Source: Burkholderiales bacterium (lineage in GTDB: Bacteria; Pseudomonadota; Gammaproteobacteria; Burkholderiales; Burkholderiaceae_D). From it: a stretch of 15,395 nt of DNA. Location: assembly GCA_005800405.1 (NCBI GenBank), contig SYFN01000266.1:1-15395 (forward strand), written 5' to 3'. The notes beneath the pieces were generated by a model that ran no database searches, was not told where the DNA came from, and was given only the letters and a program-made list of their open reading frames with translations. The position numbers and the translations under genes were made by a program. This document shows positions 1 through 8,113 of the stretch, piece after piece (positions within the stretch are counted from its first letter, which is position 1; each line of letters opens with the position of its first letter).

Positions 1-651
1 AAGTTCGGTGCAGGCCAGTACGGTACTGAAATCTCGCAGCTCATGTCTACCCCGGCCGACATCACCCACTCCAGCCTGTGGGGCGGTGATTTGCAGGCGA
101 TGATTCTTCAGTCTGCGCCGCGCGGGTTGTTCAAAAAATCGCAAGTGGTACTCACAGCAGCAGATCACGTGCTGGTACCGCTGGGCGACAAAATGCCCGA
201 GGGCGTTGTGCTTGGCGCGCGCGGTGCCTACGGCATGCTGGCGCCAAAATCGGCGCTCAATGACTGGTGGTGGAATCTGTACCAAAGTCAGTGGAACGTG
301 TACCCGGTACAGGCACCCTATCGCATGGCACAGGCGCTCATGGGGCTCAAGCTAGCGGTGGAAAAAGCGATGGCAGCCAATGGTGGTAAAAAGCCAAACA
401 CAGAGCAAATCGTTGCTGCACTCACTGGCTCGGAATGGGATGCGCCGGGTGGTCGTGTGAAAATGGCATTGGGGAATGGACACCAGGCAATACAGCCGAC
501 CGCCATTGGTCGCACCAAGTGGGATGCAGCGAAAAAACTGGTCGTACTGGAAGACATACAGCGCTTCGCCGCCGAGTGCGTGAACCCACCGGCGAACATG
601 AAATCGGAAGACTGGATGAAAGCAGGCTTTCTCGGCGCGAAATGCAATTAA
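1..651 (+). CDS. ABC transporter substrate-binding protein, HAAT/Peripla_BP_6 type (5' partial)
   Basis: The reading frame is open from the first base (KFGAGQYGTE...) to a TAA at 649-651, so this is the C-terminal 216 residues or so of a longer protein whose start and signal peptide lie outside the window. The predicted role is a periplasmic receptor that captures the substrate for the permease and ATPase genes directly downstream. The aromatic stretch around DWWWNLYQ, a helix rich in Ala and Met, and a late GNGHQAIQPTAIG segment fit the second lobe of Leu/Ile/Val-binding-protein-like receptors of the hydrophobic amino acid (HAAT) family. The nearby acyl-CoA ligase suggests the ligand is an organic acid rather than an amino acid; this is inference. 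The gene is first in view of an operon with livHMGF, with a 24-base gap to livH. Confidence 0.85.
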   Translation, partial: KFGAGQYGTEISQLMSTPADITHSSLWGGDLQAMILQSAPRGLFKKSQVVLTAADHVLVPLGDKMPEGVVLGARGAYGMLAPKSALNDWWWNLYQSQWNVYPVQAPYRMAQALMGLKLAVEKAMAANGGKKPNTEQIVAALTGSEWDAPGGRVKMALGNGHQAIQPTAIGRTKWDAAKKLVVLEDIQRFAAECVNPPANMKSEDWMKAGFLGAKCN

Positions 652-675
652 CGCAAAGCGCGCCTACTGCCTGAG

Positions 676-1572
676 ATGACCCTGCTTCTGACCATTCTGA
701 TTGACGGCCTCACCTATGCGTCCTGGCTGTTCATTGTCGCACTCGGGTTGACGCTGGTTTTCGGTATCCTGAAAATCCTCAACGTCGCCCATGGTAGTTT
801 CTATGCATTAGGCGCGTATGCGGCAGCCAGCCTGGTGGGCTGGTTTGCCAGCATGCAGCTCGCGCCCGAGCTCTCGATCGTAGCCATGCTGTTGGCGGCC
901 GTCGCGGTCGCGGCACTCGTAGCACCGCTGTGCGAACGGGGTTTGCTGCGTGTCTTTTACGGGCGCGATGAAGTGCTGCTGGTTCTTGTGACATTCGCAC
1001 TCTTCCTGATTCTTGAAGACGTAACGAAACTGGTCTGGGGCGTCAATCCGCTCTATGTATCTGAGCCCTACATGCTGTTCGGTACAATCGATATTGGCAC
1101 CCTCTCCTATGTGGGCTATGACTTCATGCTGGTGCTGCTTGCCATCGTGGTCGGCTATGGTGTCTGGTGGGGTCTGAATCGCACGCGTATCGGCAAGCTG
1201 GTGCTGGCCGTGATTCACAGCGAGGAAATCGCTTCCAGCATGGGCGTGAATGTCTCTCGTATCTACACGCTCGCATTTGCCGCGGGTATTTTTCTCGCTG
1301 CGCTGGGTGGCGCGCTCACGGCACCGATGATTTCGGTGCAACCTGGCGTCTCGGTGGGCGTGATCATCGTGTCGTTCGCCGTGGTAATTATCGGCGGGCT
1401 GGGCAGTATTCCGGGCACCGCTGTCGGCGCACTCATCGTTGGCATCGCACGCTCGTCTGCCGTGCATCTGATGCCAGTCGCAGAGCTGTTCTCCATTTAT
1501 CTCGTGATGGCCGTCGTGCTGATGTTCCGGCCTGAGGGACTCTTCCAGCGCATACAGGCAAGGAAAATTTGA
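676..1572 (+). CDS. livH: Branched-chain-type ABC transporter permease, LivH family
   Basis: This is a 298-residue polytopic inner-membrane protein and one of the two permease subunits of the HAAT importer. The family hallmark NVAHGSFYALGAYAA lies near residues 36-50, just after the first membrane segment. The late cytoplasmic coupling-loop motif GGLGSIPGTAVGALIVG is near residues 240-256. Several further hydrophobic segments (LLAAVAVAALVAPL, MLVLLAIVVGYGVWW) support about eight membrane spans. The length is normal for LivH. The ATG at 676 has only a weak ribosome site, suggesting translation coupled to the upstream receptor gene. The TGA at 1570-1572 is separated from the livM ATG by one base. 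Family and function are secure; the substrate is not. Confidence 0.92.
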   Translation: MTLLLTILIDGLTYASWLFIVALGLTLVFGILKILNVAHGSFYALGAYAAASLVGWFASMQLAPELSIVAMLLAAVAVAALVAPLCERGLLRVFYGRDEVLLVLVTFALFLILEDVTKLVWGVNPLYVSEPYMLFGTIDIGTLSYVGYDFMLVLLAIVVGYGVWWGLNRTRIGKLVLAVIHSEEIASSMGVNVSRIYTLAFAAGIFLAALGGALTAPMISVQPGVSVGVIIVSFAVVIIGGLGSIPGTAVGALIVGIARSSAVHLMPVAELFSIYLVMAVVLMFRPEGLFQRIQARKI

Positions 1573-1573
1573 A

Positions 1574-2548
1574 ATGACGCAGGGAAGTTTTGCGCTCTCG
1601 CGCACATTTGCCGCTGGTTTGTTGTGCATCGTCTTGCTGCTGCTGGCGGGTACTGCGATGCCACGCTGGCTTACCTTCCTCATCACTATGGCCGCAGCCA
1701 ACGGACTGGTATCACTCGGCATTACGCTGCTCATGCGTAGTGGCGTGGTCTCATTCGGGCAGGGTCTGGTGTTCGCGATCGGTGGCTACAGCGCCGCGCT
1801 GGCTTTTGGTCGGCTCGGCATCACCGACGCACTTACCCTGGCCATCTCGGGTGGGCTACTTGCTGCGCTGGTGGCTGCGCCGTTTGCGTGGCTGATCGCT
1901 CGATATCGCGGTATTTTTTTCGCGATGCTCTCATTGGCGCTATCCATGGTGCTGTTTGGCTTGTTGGTGAAATCCGAATCGCTGGGTGGCTCCGATGGTT
2001 TCAATATGGGCCGCGCGACCTTCTTTGGCATGCGGCCGGCCGATAGCTGGAGCAACTACGCCAACTATGGCGTCACAGTAACCCTGGCGGGTGTCGTCGG
2101 TATCACCATGCGCATCTATTTTGATTCCACGCGCGGACTGGTGGCACTGGCCGCGCGCGATAACGAGATTCGTGTCGAGTATCTCGGCAGCTCGGTGCGC
2201 GGTCTGATTGCCGGTAACTTCGTCATCGCCGCATTTTGCGGCGGTCTGGGTGGCGCGCTGGCGGTAATATCTCTAGGGCACGTCGAGCCTGATTTCAGTT
2301 TCTGGACACGCTCAGGCGATTTCGTCTTTGTCGCGATTCTGGCCGGACACCATAGCGTGCTCGCAGCCTTCATCGCCTCCACCGTACTGGAAATCGTGCG
2401 TTCATTCTCCAGCGCCTATTTTCCGAACAGCTGGCAACTGGCACTGGGATTATTCCTGTTGGCGGTGATACGGTTTCTGCCGAGCGGCATCGGCTCCTTG
2501 TGGGCAACGCGGTATGCGTCAACCCGAAACAAAGGAGCGACGACATGA
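1574..2548 (+). CDS. livM: Branched-chain-type ABC transporter permease, LivM family
   Basis: This 324-residue protein is the second permease subunit and pairs with LivH to form the translocation pore. Visible hallmarks are the SFGQGLVFAIGGYSAA segment near residues 58-73 and the IARYRGIFFAMLSLALSMVLFG region. A late GGLGGALAVISLGHVEPD segment is followed by the AILAGHHSVLAAF coupling region. The start at 1574 is preceded by AGGAAA at 1561-1566. The 3' end overlaps the livG start (TGA at 2546-2548 inside ATGA), so translation is probably coupled. The ILAGHHS segment replaces the more usual Gly-rich GGxGT motif of LivM proteins, a mild divergence that fits a specialised HAAT subfamily. Confidence 0.9.
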   Translation: MTQGSFALSRTFAAGLLCIVLLLLAGTAMPRWLTFLITMAAANGLVSLGITLLMRSGVVSFGQGLVFAIGGYSAALAFGRLGITDALTLAISGGLLAALVAAPFAWLIARYRGIFFAMLSLALSMVLFGLLVKSESLGGSDGFNMGRATFFGMRPADSWSNYANYGVTVTLAGVVGITMRIYFDSTRGLVALAARDNEIRVEYLGSSVRGLIAGNFVIAAFCGGLGGALAVISLGHVEPDFSFWTRSGDFVFVAILAGHHSVLAAFIASTVLEIVRSFSSAYFPNSWQLALGLFLLAVIRFLPSGIGSLWATRYASTRNKGATT

Positions 2549-3318
2549 CGCAGCAACGCTCAGCCATCGTCGCGCGCGGCGTACAAAAAAATTTCGGCGC
2601 TGTAACTGCGGCTGCCGACATTCATCTCGACATACCGCAAGGACAGCGTGTCAGTTTGATCGGCAGCAATGGCGCAGGCAAGACCACGTTCGTCAATATG
2701 CTCACCGGTTACCTACAGCCGGACGCTGGCCAGATCCTGCTCGACGGTGACAATATCGTCGGACTCGAACCGAGACAGATTGCCCGTATGGGTGTTGCGC
2801 GTTCTTTTCAGATACCTCAGCTCTACAAAGATCTCTCGGTACTCGACAACATGCTCGCAGCAATCGCTTCGCAACAAGGCGCATTGTCATTCTGGCAACC
2901 TGCAAAAAACATCGCTGCCATCGAACGCGCGCAATCGATGCTTGCGCGCTTCGAGTTGGGTGCACATGAAGATAGGCTGGTGGGCGAACTGCCTGGTGGT
3001 GTGCGCAAACTACTGGATATCGCGATGGCATTGACGCGCCAGCCTAAAGTACTACTGCTGGACGAACCTACTTCGGGCGTCTCTGCCGATGAGAAATTTC
3101 CGATGATGGACACGGTCATGCGTGCGCTCAATCAAGAAAATGTGACTGTACTTTTTGTCGAGCATGACATGGATATCGTCGAACGTTACGGCGACCGCGT
3201 AGTCGCGTTCTACAGCGGCCGTATCATCGCCGATGATGTACCCGAAAAGGCGCTGGCCATGACTGACGTAAAACGCTACGTCACCGGTGATTTCAGCGAA
3301 GCGCAAGATCATGCTTGA
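2545..3318 (+). CDS. livG: HAAT importer ATP-binding protein, LivG family
   Basis: This 257-residue cytoplasmic ATPase powers the importer with LivF. Walker A is GSNGAGKTT near residues 36-44, Walker B is KVLLLDEPTSGVS near residues 168-180, and the switch His lies in LFVEHDMDIV. The ABC signature reads LPGGVRK instead of LSGGQ, which may be a subfamily trait because the surrounding helix (LLDIAMAL) is intact. I chose the ATG at 2545 over an earlier in-frame start at 2500 because a good ribosome site (AGGAG at 2533-2537, seven bases before) serves it. That site also produces the typical ATGA overlap with livM. The 3' end overlaps the livF ATG by eight bases. Confidence 0.93.
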   Translation: MTQQRSAIVARGVQKNFGAVTAAADIHLDIPQGQRVSLIGSNGAGKTTFVNMLTGYLQPDAGQILLDGDNIVGLEPRQIARMGVARSFQIPQLYKDLSVLDNMLAAIASQQGALSFWQPAKNIAAIERAQSMLARFELGAHEDRLVGELPGGVRKLLDIAMALTRQPKVLLLDEPTSGVSADEKFPMMDTVMRALNQENVTVLFVEHDMDIVERYGDRVVAFYSGRIIADDVPEKALAMTDVKRYVTGDFSEAQDHA

Positions 3319-3958
3319 GATCGCCAACATCGCTGTCTCGATACAGTCGGCACAGGTGCTGCGCAGCATGACACTGGAAGTCGAACAGGGCCAGATGATC
3401 GGGCTCATCGGTCGTAATGGTGCGGGCAAAACCACCACCCTGCGTGCCATCATGGGTCACTTGCCACTGACCAGTGGTTCGATTCGTTTCGACAATCAGG
3501 ATCTTTCATCGCTGCCGCGACATGCGCGCGCCAGCCTGGGCATTGGCTACATGCCTGAAGATCGCGGGCTGGTACCCGAACTGACAGTGGAAGAAAATAT
3601 TCTGGTACCGCTGTGGGCTTCCAAAATGGTCAACACCGGACCGCGTCTGAATTTCGTCTACGACATCCTGCCTGAATTGAACAGCATGCGCGACAGACGC
3701 GCACTTCTGCTCTCGGGCGGCCAGCAAAAACTCGTCGCACTGGGACGCGCACTGGCTATCGGTACGCGACTTTTGTTGCTCGATGAGCCCTTCGAAGGTG
3801 TGACACCGGCGCTCTCAGCGCGTTTATCTGAAGTGATCGCCGGTCTGCGTGGCAGTGAACTCTCGGTACTGATCGCCCAATCGGGTCTCAACCATTCACG
3901 CAGCCTGCTGGATGCAGAGATCGTGATCGAGCGCGGTGCCAATTCACCGGCGCAATGA
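3311..3958 (+). CDS. livF: HAAT importer ATP-binding protein, LivF family
   Basis: This is the second ATPase of the importer, 215 residues from the ATG at 3311; an in-frame GTG at 3287 would add eight residues. Walker A is GRNGAGKTT, the signature is LSGGQQK, and Walker B is RLLLLDEPFEGV. The switch region reads LIAQSGLNHS where LivF proteins usually have a VEQN motif. The protein is about 20 residues shorter than usual for LivF, ending soon after EIVIERG, so the C-terminal tail is missing. The ATG overlaps the livG stop by eight bases. The core motifs are intact and I read it as functional. Confidence 0.9.
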   Translation: MLEIANIAVSIQSAQVLRSMTLEVEQGQMIGLIGRNGAGKTTTLRAIMGHLPLTSGSIRFDNQDLSSLPRHARASLGIGYMPEDRGLVPELTVEENILVPLWASKMVNTGPRLNFVYDILPELNSMRDRRALLLSGGQQKLVALGRALAIGTRLLLLDEPFEGVTPALSARLSEVIAGLRGSELSVLIAQSGLNHSRSLLDAEIVIERGANSPAQ

Positions 3959-3992
3959 TGTTCATCAAATTTTCGCATACAAGATTTTCCGC

Positions 3993-5570
3993 ATGATCGA
4001 CTGGCGTCACCACATCACACTGCCCGACACGCGCACCGAGATCCACTTCGGTGATCGGTCGCTTCGCTGCTTTACGGTTCGACCACCGTCGTTTTACGCG
4101 ATGTTCTCTCAGGCGATCGCAACCCGTCCTGAACACGAGGCACTGACTTGCGATCACCAACGCTGGACCTACCGACAGCTCGATGCTGAAATCAATCGCA
4201 TTGCACATGGGTTCTCGGCGCGTAGTCTGCAGGTGGGCGAGCGCGTGGTCATGTTCATCAGCAATCGCGCTGAATTCGTATCGGTCCTCTTCGCTCTGCA
4301 AAAACTGGGCGCGATCGCGGTACCCGTAGGCACGCGTGAGCAAGGTCCCGGTCTGGCTTACATCATCCAACAATGTGGCGCCGCCGGCATTGTCTTTGAT
4401 GATGATCTCGCCGATCGCGTTCCGGACAGTGCCACGGCACCCGACTTGCGGCTGCGCATTTCCACTGGTGTCAAAGGCGAGACACTCTCCTCGCTCAATG
4501 GGCCCGATATTGCGCCTGCAACCGTCGATGAAGAGGCCTGCGCCTGCATTCTTTACACCTCAGGCACTACCGGCAATCCCAAAGGCGCGATGCTCACGCA
4601 TTTCAATATTGCGCATTCGGCGATTCACTTCGAGATCGCGCTAAAACTCGGCCACGATGATCGCGCCGCGCTGGCCGTACCGGCCAGCCATGTGACCGGT
4701 CTGATCGCATTGATTGCGGTGATGGTCCATGTGGCCGGCACACTGGTGATCGTGCCCGAGTTCAAGGCAGCGGCTTTTGTTCAACTCGCTGCGCGTGAGC
4801 GCATCACCTACTCGTTGCTGGTACCCGCGATGTATCAGCTCTGTCTGATGCAACCGGAATTTCGCACACTGGATCTGAGTCGTTGGCGTGTCGGCGGTTA
4901 TGGCGGTGCGCCCATGCCAGTACCTACCGTAGAAGCACTGGCTGAAGCGATACCGGGACTCACGTTGGTGAACTGCTACGGCTCCACCGAGGTCACCTCG
5001 CCCGCCACCATCATGCCGCTTGGGCTCTCCGCGATTCACAGCGACAGCGTTGGCATTGCGGTGCCCTGTGGTGACATTCGCGTGATGAATGATGAGGGAC
5101 AACCGGTGGCCACAGGCGAATCCGGTGAGCTCTGGATAGGTGGCCCGATAGTGGTGCCGGGCTACTGGGATAATCCGGAAGCGACTGCCAAAGGTTTTGC
5201 CGAAGGCTGCTGGCGCTCTGGCGACATTGGCGCCATTGATGAACAGGGGCTGGTACGCATCTTCGATCGCATCAAGGACATGATCAACCGAGGTGGTTTC
5301 AAGATTTATTCGGTTGAGGTGGAAAACGTGCTGATGTCCGTACCCGGTGTGGTCGAAGCCGCCGTGGTCGGTCATCCCTGCCCCGTGCTCGGCGAGCGCG
5401 TGCACGCCTATCTGTACACAACCGACAAAACGCTGACTGCGGATACGGTGCGCACCCATTGCGCGGCGCGGCTCGCTGATTACAAAGTGCCTGAGCAGGT
5501 GGTGTTGACTGAGGGGCCGCTGCCCCGAAATGCCAATGGCAAATTGCTCAAGCGCGCGCTGCGTTTCTGA
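3993..5570 (+). CDS. AMP-forming acyl-CoA ligase (ANL superfamily), carboxylic acid activating
   Basis: This 525-residue enzyme is predicted to activate a carboxylic acid with ATP to an acyl-adenylate and then transfer it to CoA. The AMP/P-loop motif LYTSGTTGNPKGAM spans about residues 187-200. NCYGSTEV is the A5 motif, and WRSGDIGAIDEQG with FDRIKDMINRGGFKI form A7/A8 and the hinge. PRNANGKLLKR carries the catalytic lysine, about Lys517. The ATG at 3993 has no clear ribosome site; an in-frame GTG at 3936 would overlap livF, but the homologous region appears to begin near the ATG. It is last in the importer operon, so its substrate is probably the imported acid. FadD-like, cyclohexanecarboxylate-CoA and benzoate-CoA ligases are all possible; sequence alone does not separate them. 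Confidence 0.9.
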   Translation: MIDWRHHITLPDTRTEIHFGDRSLRCFTVRPPSFYAMFSQAIATRPEHEALTCDHQRWTYRQLDAEINRIAHGFSARSLQVGERVVMFISNRAEFVSVLFALQKLGAIAVPVGTREQGPGLAYIIQQCGAAGIVFDDDLADRVPDSATAPDLRLRISTGVKGETLSSLNGPDIAPATVDEEACACILYTSGTTGNPKGAMLTHFNIAHSAIHFEIALKLGHDDRAALAVPASHVTGLIALIAVMVHVAGTLVIVPEFKAAAFVQLAARERITYSLLVPAMYQLCLMQPEFRTLDLSRWRVGGYGGAPMPVPTVEALAEAIPGLTLVNCYGSTEVTSPATIMPLGLSAIHSDSVGIAVPCGDIRVMNDEGQPVATGESGELWIGGPIVVPGYWDNPEATAKGFAEGCWRSGDIGAIDEQGLVRIFDRIKDMINRGGFKIYSVEVENVLMSVPGVVEAAVVGHPCPVLGERVHAYLYTTDKTLTADTVRTHCAARLADYKVPEQVVLTEGPLPRNANGKLLKRALRF

Positions 5571-5578
5571 CACGCGGC

Positions 5579-5612
5579 ATCGGTGCTGATACCGTAGGAA
5601 AAATAATTTTTT
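5579..5612 (+). terminator. Possible weak terminator between convergent operons
   Basis: The 83-base gap between the CoA ligase and the convergent enolase-like gene contains a short stem (CGGT at 5581-5584 with ACCG at 5591-5594). It is followed by an A-rich then T-rich stretch (AAAAATAATTTTTT, T-run 5607-5612). The stem is short and lies 12 bases from the T-run, so this is a tentative call based mainly on position. Confidence 0.25.
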
Positions 5613-5653
5613 CGAGCGAACAACGAATAGCTTGAACCCGCAACAGACCCGCT

Positions 5654-6961
5654 TCAGATGTCAGATACCGACGCCGGCAAGACATCTGCACCCGCATATC
5701 GCGCTCTCGCACCCAGCGCTTCTTCGATGCGCAGCAATTCATTCCACTTCGCCATACGTTCGCTACGGGCGAATGAACCGACCTTCAGTTGTCCGGCATT
5801 CCAGCCAACCGACAAGTGAGAAATCATCACATCTTCCGATTCGCCAGAGCGCGCTGATACGACCGTCGAAAAACCACAGGCCTTAGCCGCTTGCAGTGCA
5901 TCGAAGGTTTCACTGATCGTTCCCGCCTGATTAGGTTTGATGAGTACCGCATTGCAGGCTCTCTGTGCTGCTGCCTCACGTACACGCGCGGCGGTGGTGA
6001 CCAGATAATCATCACCAATAATCTGTATTTTGTGACCTGCCGCCGCAGTGAAAGCAATCATGCCGGCGGTATCATCTTCGGCCACCGGATCTTCGATGGA
6101 CAAAATCGGATACGTGGCCAACCAGCGCAGCAATACCTCGATCCACTCGCCGGTGTCATACGCCCGCTTCTCCAGACCCGGACGGTAAACACCACCACTG
6201 CCGAATTCAGACGCCGCGATATCCAGCGAAATCATCACCTCGCCATGACGGTAGCCTGCTTTTTCGATCGCGCGCGTGAGCATTTGCAGCGCCTCTTCAT
6301 TGTCCGCAAAATCAGGCCACCAGCCACCCTCATCGGCCACACCGGCACGACGACCGGCTTCGGCCATGAGATCACCAGCGGCACGATAAACTTCAGCCAC
6401 CATCGCCAATGCCTCGGCCATGTTCTGCGCACCGACGGGCATGACCAGCAAATCCTGAATATCAATTCGACGCCCCGCATGCGCACCTCCACCAAAAATT
6501 TGAATTTCCGGCAGCGGCAAGATCACTGATTGATCATTTGGCGAGGACATCGTGCTCTGGAGATAGCGCCACAAAGGCAAGTGCTGCGAGGCAGCCGCTG
6601 CATGCAAGACGGCCATGGAGGTCGCAATCAGTGCGTTACCGCCCAGGCGCGCTTTGTTTGATGTACCGTCCAGCGCAATCAGGGTGTCATCTACGCCGCG
6701 CTGATCAAGCGCATCGTGACCGATGATGGCCGGTGCAATCTCGCGCACGACATTCGCCAATGCCTTTTGTACGTCATAGCCCCCAAAGCGCGTACCACCA
6801 TCACGCAACTCGATGGCTTCATGACTGCCGGTGGATGCACCGGCAGGAGCGATACCGCGTCCCATCGCACCATCTTCCAGATGCACATCGACTTCCACGG
6901 TGGGCCGACCGCGCGAATCCCAGATACGTCGCGACTGCAGTGATTGAATACGTGGGCTCAT
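5654..6961 (-). CDS. Divergent enolase (phosphopyruvate hydratase-like) paralogue
   Basis: This 435-residue cytosolic enolase-family protein has the family's usual length. In yeast numbering the conserved residues are mostly kept: His159 (H161, GGGAHAG), Glu211 acid (E211, ADEGG), metal ligands Asp246 (D247), Glu295 (E290) and Asp320 (D317), Lys345 base (K342, IKPNQAG), Arg374/Ser375 (R371, S372) and Lys396 (K393). Two changes stand out: His373 is Ala (A370, in SARSGESED rather than SHRSGETED) and Glu168 is Asp (D170, in DIQD). The ATG at 6961 overlaps the TGA of the upstream kinase (ATGA), which decides the start over one seven codons earlier. It may dehydrate a 2-phospho-hydroxyacid related to 2-phosphoglycerate, or it may be a second, housekeeping-like enolase. 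I leave the symbol blank because of the divergence. Confidence 0.85.
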   Translation of the reverse strand: MSPRIQSLQSRRIWDSRGRPTVEVDVHLEDGAMGRGIAPAGASTGSHEAIELRDGGTRFGGYDVQKALANVVREIAPAIIGHDALDQRGVDDTLIALDGTSNKARLGGNALIATSMAVLHAAAASQHLPLWRYLQSTMSSPNDQSVILPLPEIQIFGGGAHAGRRIDIQDLLVMPVGAQNMAEALAMVAEVYRAAGDLMAEAGRRAGVADEGGWWPDFADNEEALQMLTRAIEKAGYRHGEVMISLDIAASEFGSGGVYRPGLEKRAYDTGEWIEVLLRWLATYPILSIEDPVAEDDTAGMIAFTAAAGHKIQIIGDDYLVTTAARVREAAAQRACNAVLIKPNQAGTISETFDALQAAKACGFSTVVSARSGESEDVMISHLSVGWNAGQLKVGSFARSERMAKWNELLRIEEALGARARYAGADVLPASVSDI

Positions 6962-7959
6962 GCGGCAAGTTCCTCTTTCCATGCGGCGCGCATCGCAGCG
7001 AGCCTGGTTGCGGGCGACAATAGCCAGCGGCGTGCAAAAGCACGGAGCTGCACCCGGTCGGATTCCGTCAGATATTCCAAGGGCGATTTACCGTCGACAC
7101 GCGCCAGCAATATCGCCGCCAGCAAGGTCTCCGTTCGCGCCTCGATGACGTCGACGGCTTCCCAATCCACCCCAGCGAGATAGTGGCTGGCAAAGGCGTC
7201 AAAACAGGCCAGATAATCATCGGTCCAGGCAGGACGCCACAGGCATTTGGCGATCAGGTGCGTCAAACAAAACGCTACATCAAAGGCCGGATCTCCGTAT
7301 ACCGCGCACTCGGCATCCAGAAAGATCGGCCCATCCGGACCAGCGAGAATATTTTTTGGGCTGACATCGCCGTGAATGAGCGCCAGACGATTGTTCGCAG
7401 TCTGTTCAATCAATGTCTGCAGCATCGGCGCACAGTCCACATGCACTTGCGCGGTAACGCCAAAGTAAGGATCGAGCCGCAGCTCGAAGAAATTGCGGTC
7501 ATAGGCAAAGCGCTCTGCCAGTGCCGGCTTGTTTGCGGTCGCTGCATGAATCAGCGCCAGTTGATGCGCCACCTGCGCCGCAAAATCGGGGCTGACAGGA
7601 CCATCGCGCAGCTGTATTTTCCAGACCGGGTGCCGCTCGGGTGGCAACCACTGCATCGCAAAACAATACGACTGCGCATCCTCACCCAGAATTTCGGGCA
7701 CGGCCTTTGGGAGCGTCTGTGCGACTTCGCGTATCCAGGCCAGCTCGGCATGATTGCGCGCCAGCGGCGCAGTCCAGTGTGAGGCTACTTTCAGTTCGGG
7801 CAGGGCTTGTTTGATACACAGGGGGCCGTCATGCGTCTCAACGCGCACGATGAGCGACGAGACCCCGCCAGTGAGGGGTACGATCTCGGGATTATCCTCG
7901 GCAGCTGCCAGTCCCATGCGCACTAGCGCAGGCAGCACGACGCTCGCCTCGTTGGCCAT
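6958..7959 (-). CDS. APH/choline-kinase-fold small-molecule phosphotransferase
   Basis: This 333-residue cytosolic kinase has the aminoglycoside-phosphotransferase fold. The glycine-rich loop is LTGGVSS (about residues 29-35), a candidate ATP-binding Lys is K50 (CIK), and the catalytic loop is LIHGDVSPKNIL with D198 and N203. The metal-binding motif is FLDAECAVYGDPAFD, with D215 taking the DFG-like position. Family members phosphorylate hydroxyls of sugars, choline, methylthioribose, homoserine or antibiotics. Nothing here points to drug resistance, and the four-base overlap with the enolase-like gene suggests a shared metabolic pathway in which it phosphorylates a hydroxylated metabolite. 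It is about 150 bases downstream of the J-domain gene on the same strand, behind a possible weak terminator. Confidence 0.85.
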   Translation of the reverse strand: MANEASVVLPALVRMGLAAAEDNPEIVPLTGGVSSLIVRVETHDGPLCIKQALPELKVASHWTAPLARNHAELAWIREVAQTLPKAVPEILGEDAQSYCFAMQWLPPERHPVWKIQLRDGPVSPDFAAQVAHQLALIHAATANKPALAERFAYDRNFFELRLDPYFGVTAQVHVDCAPMLQTLIEQTANNRLALIHGDVSPKNILAGPDGPIFLDAECAVYGDPAFDVAFCLTHLIAKCLWRPAWTDDYLACFDAFASHYLAGVDWEAVDVIEARTETLLAAILLARVDGKSPLEYLTESDRVQLRAFARRWLLSPATRLAAMRAAWKEELAA

Positions 7960-8094
7960 GCGTGTCTCGCTTTCTTTTTATGGGGCGCAGTGATCCCGCG
8001 TTTTGCGCCTTGTGTGGAACGAAGCGACACTATACCTGACGAAAAAGCAGCAAGGCCGTGTTACCGCATCAAGGTAATCGACGCACTGGCCCCG

Positions 8095-8113
8095 AAAAAA
8101 TTAGCGCTACGCT
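8095..8113 (-). terminator. Possible short terminator after the J-domain gene
   Basis: Read on the - strand, AGCG-TAG-CGCT (8113-8103) is followed by AATTTTTT. The stem is only four base pairs but sits directly at the stop codon of the J-domain gene and is followed by a clean T-run. It would separate that gene from the downstream kinase/enolase pair. Confidence 0.35.

Noticed and set aside
808..1734. Long open frame on the - strand opposite livH
   Set aside because: It is antisense to a clear LivH gene, its translation is rich in His, Arg, Gln and Cys with no family motif, and it is explained by codon bias of the real gene.
4641..5573. 310-codon open frame on the - strand opposite the acyl-CoA ligase
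   Set aside because: The ligase frame holds all ANL motifs; the antisense translation has biased composition (His, Arg, Gln) and no recognisable domain.
5655..5688. Inverted repeat CAGATGTC/GACATCTG at the 3' end of the enolase-like gene
   Set aside because: The 8-bp arms have an 18-base loop, lie inside coding sequence and lack a T-run on either strand, so a terminator is not supported.
5891..6529. 212-codon open frame on the + strand within the enolase-like gene
   Set aside because: It is antisense to conserved active-site segments of the enolase-family gene and has no ribosome site or domain.
6958..7959. Antibiotic resistance gene (aminoglycoside phosphotransferase)
   Set aside because: Only the general kinase fold is shared. 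There is no mobile element context, and the coupling to an enolase-like gene points to metabolism.
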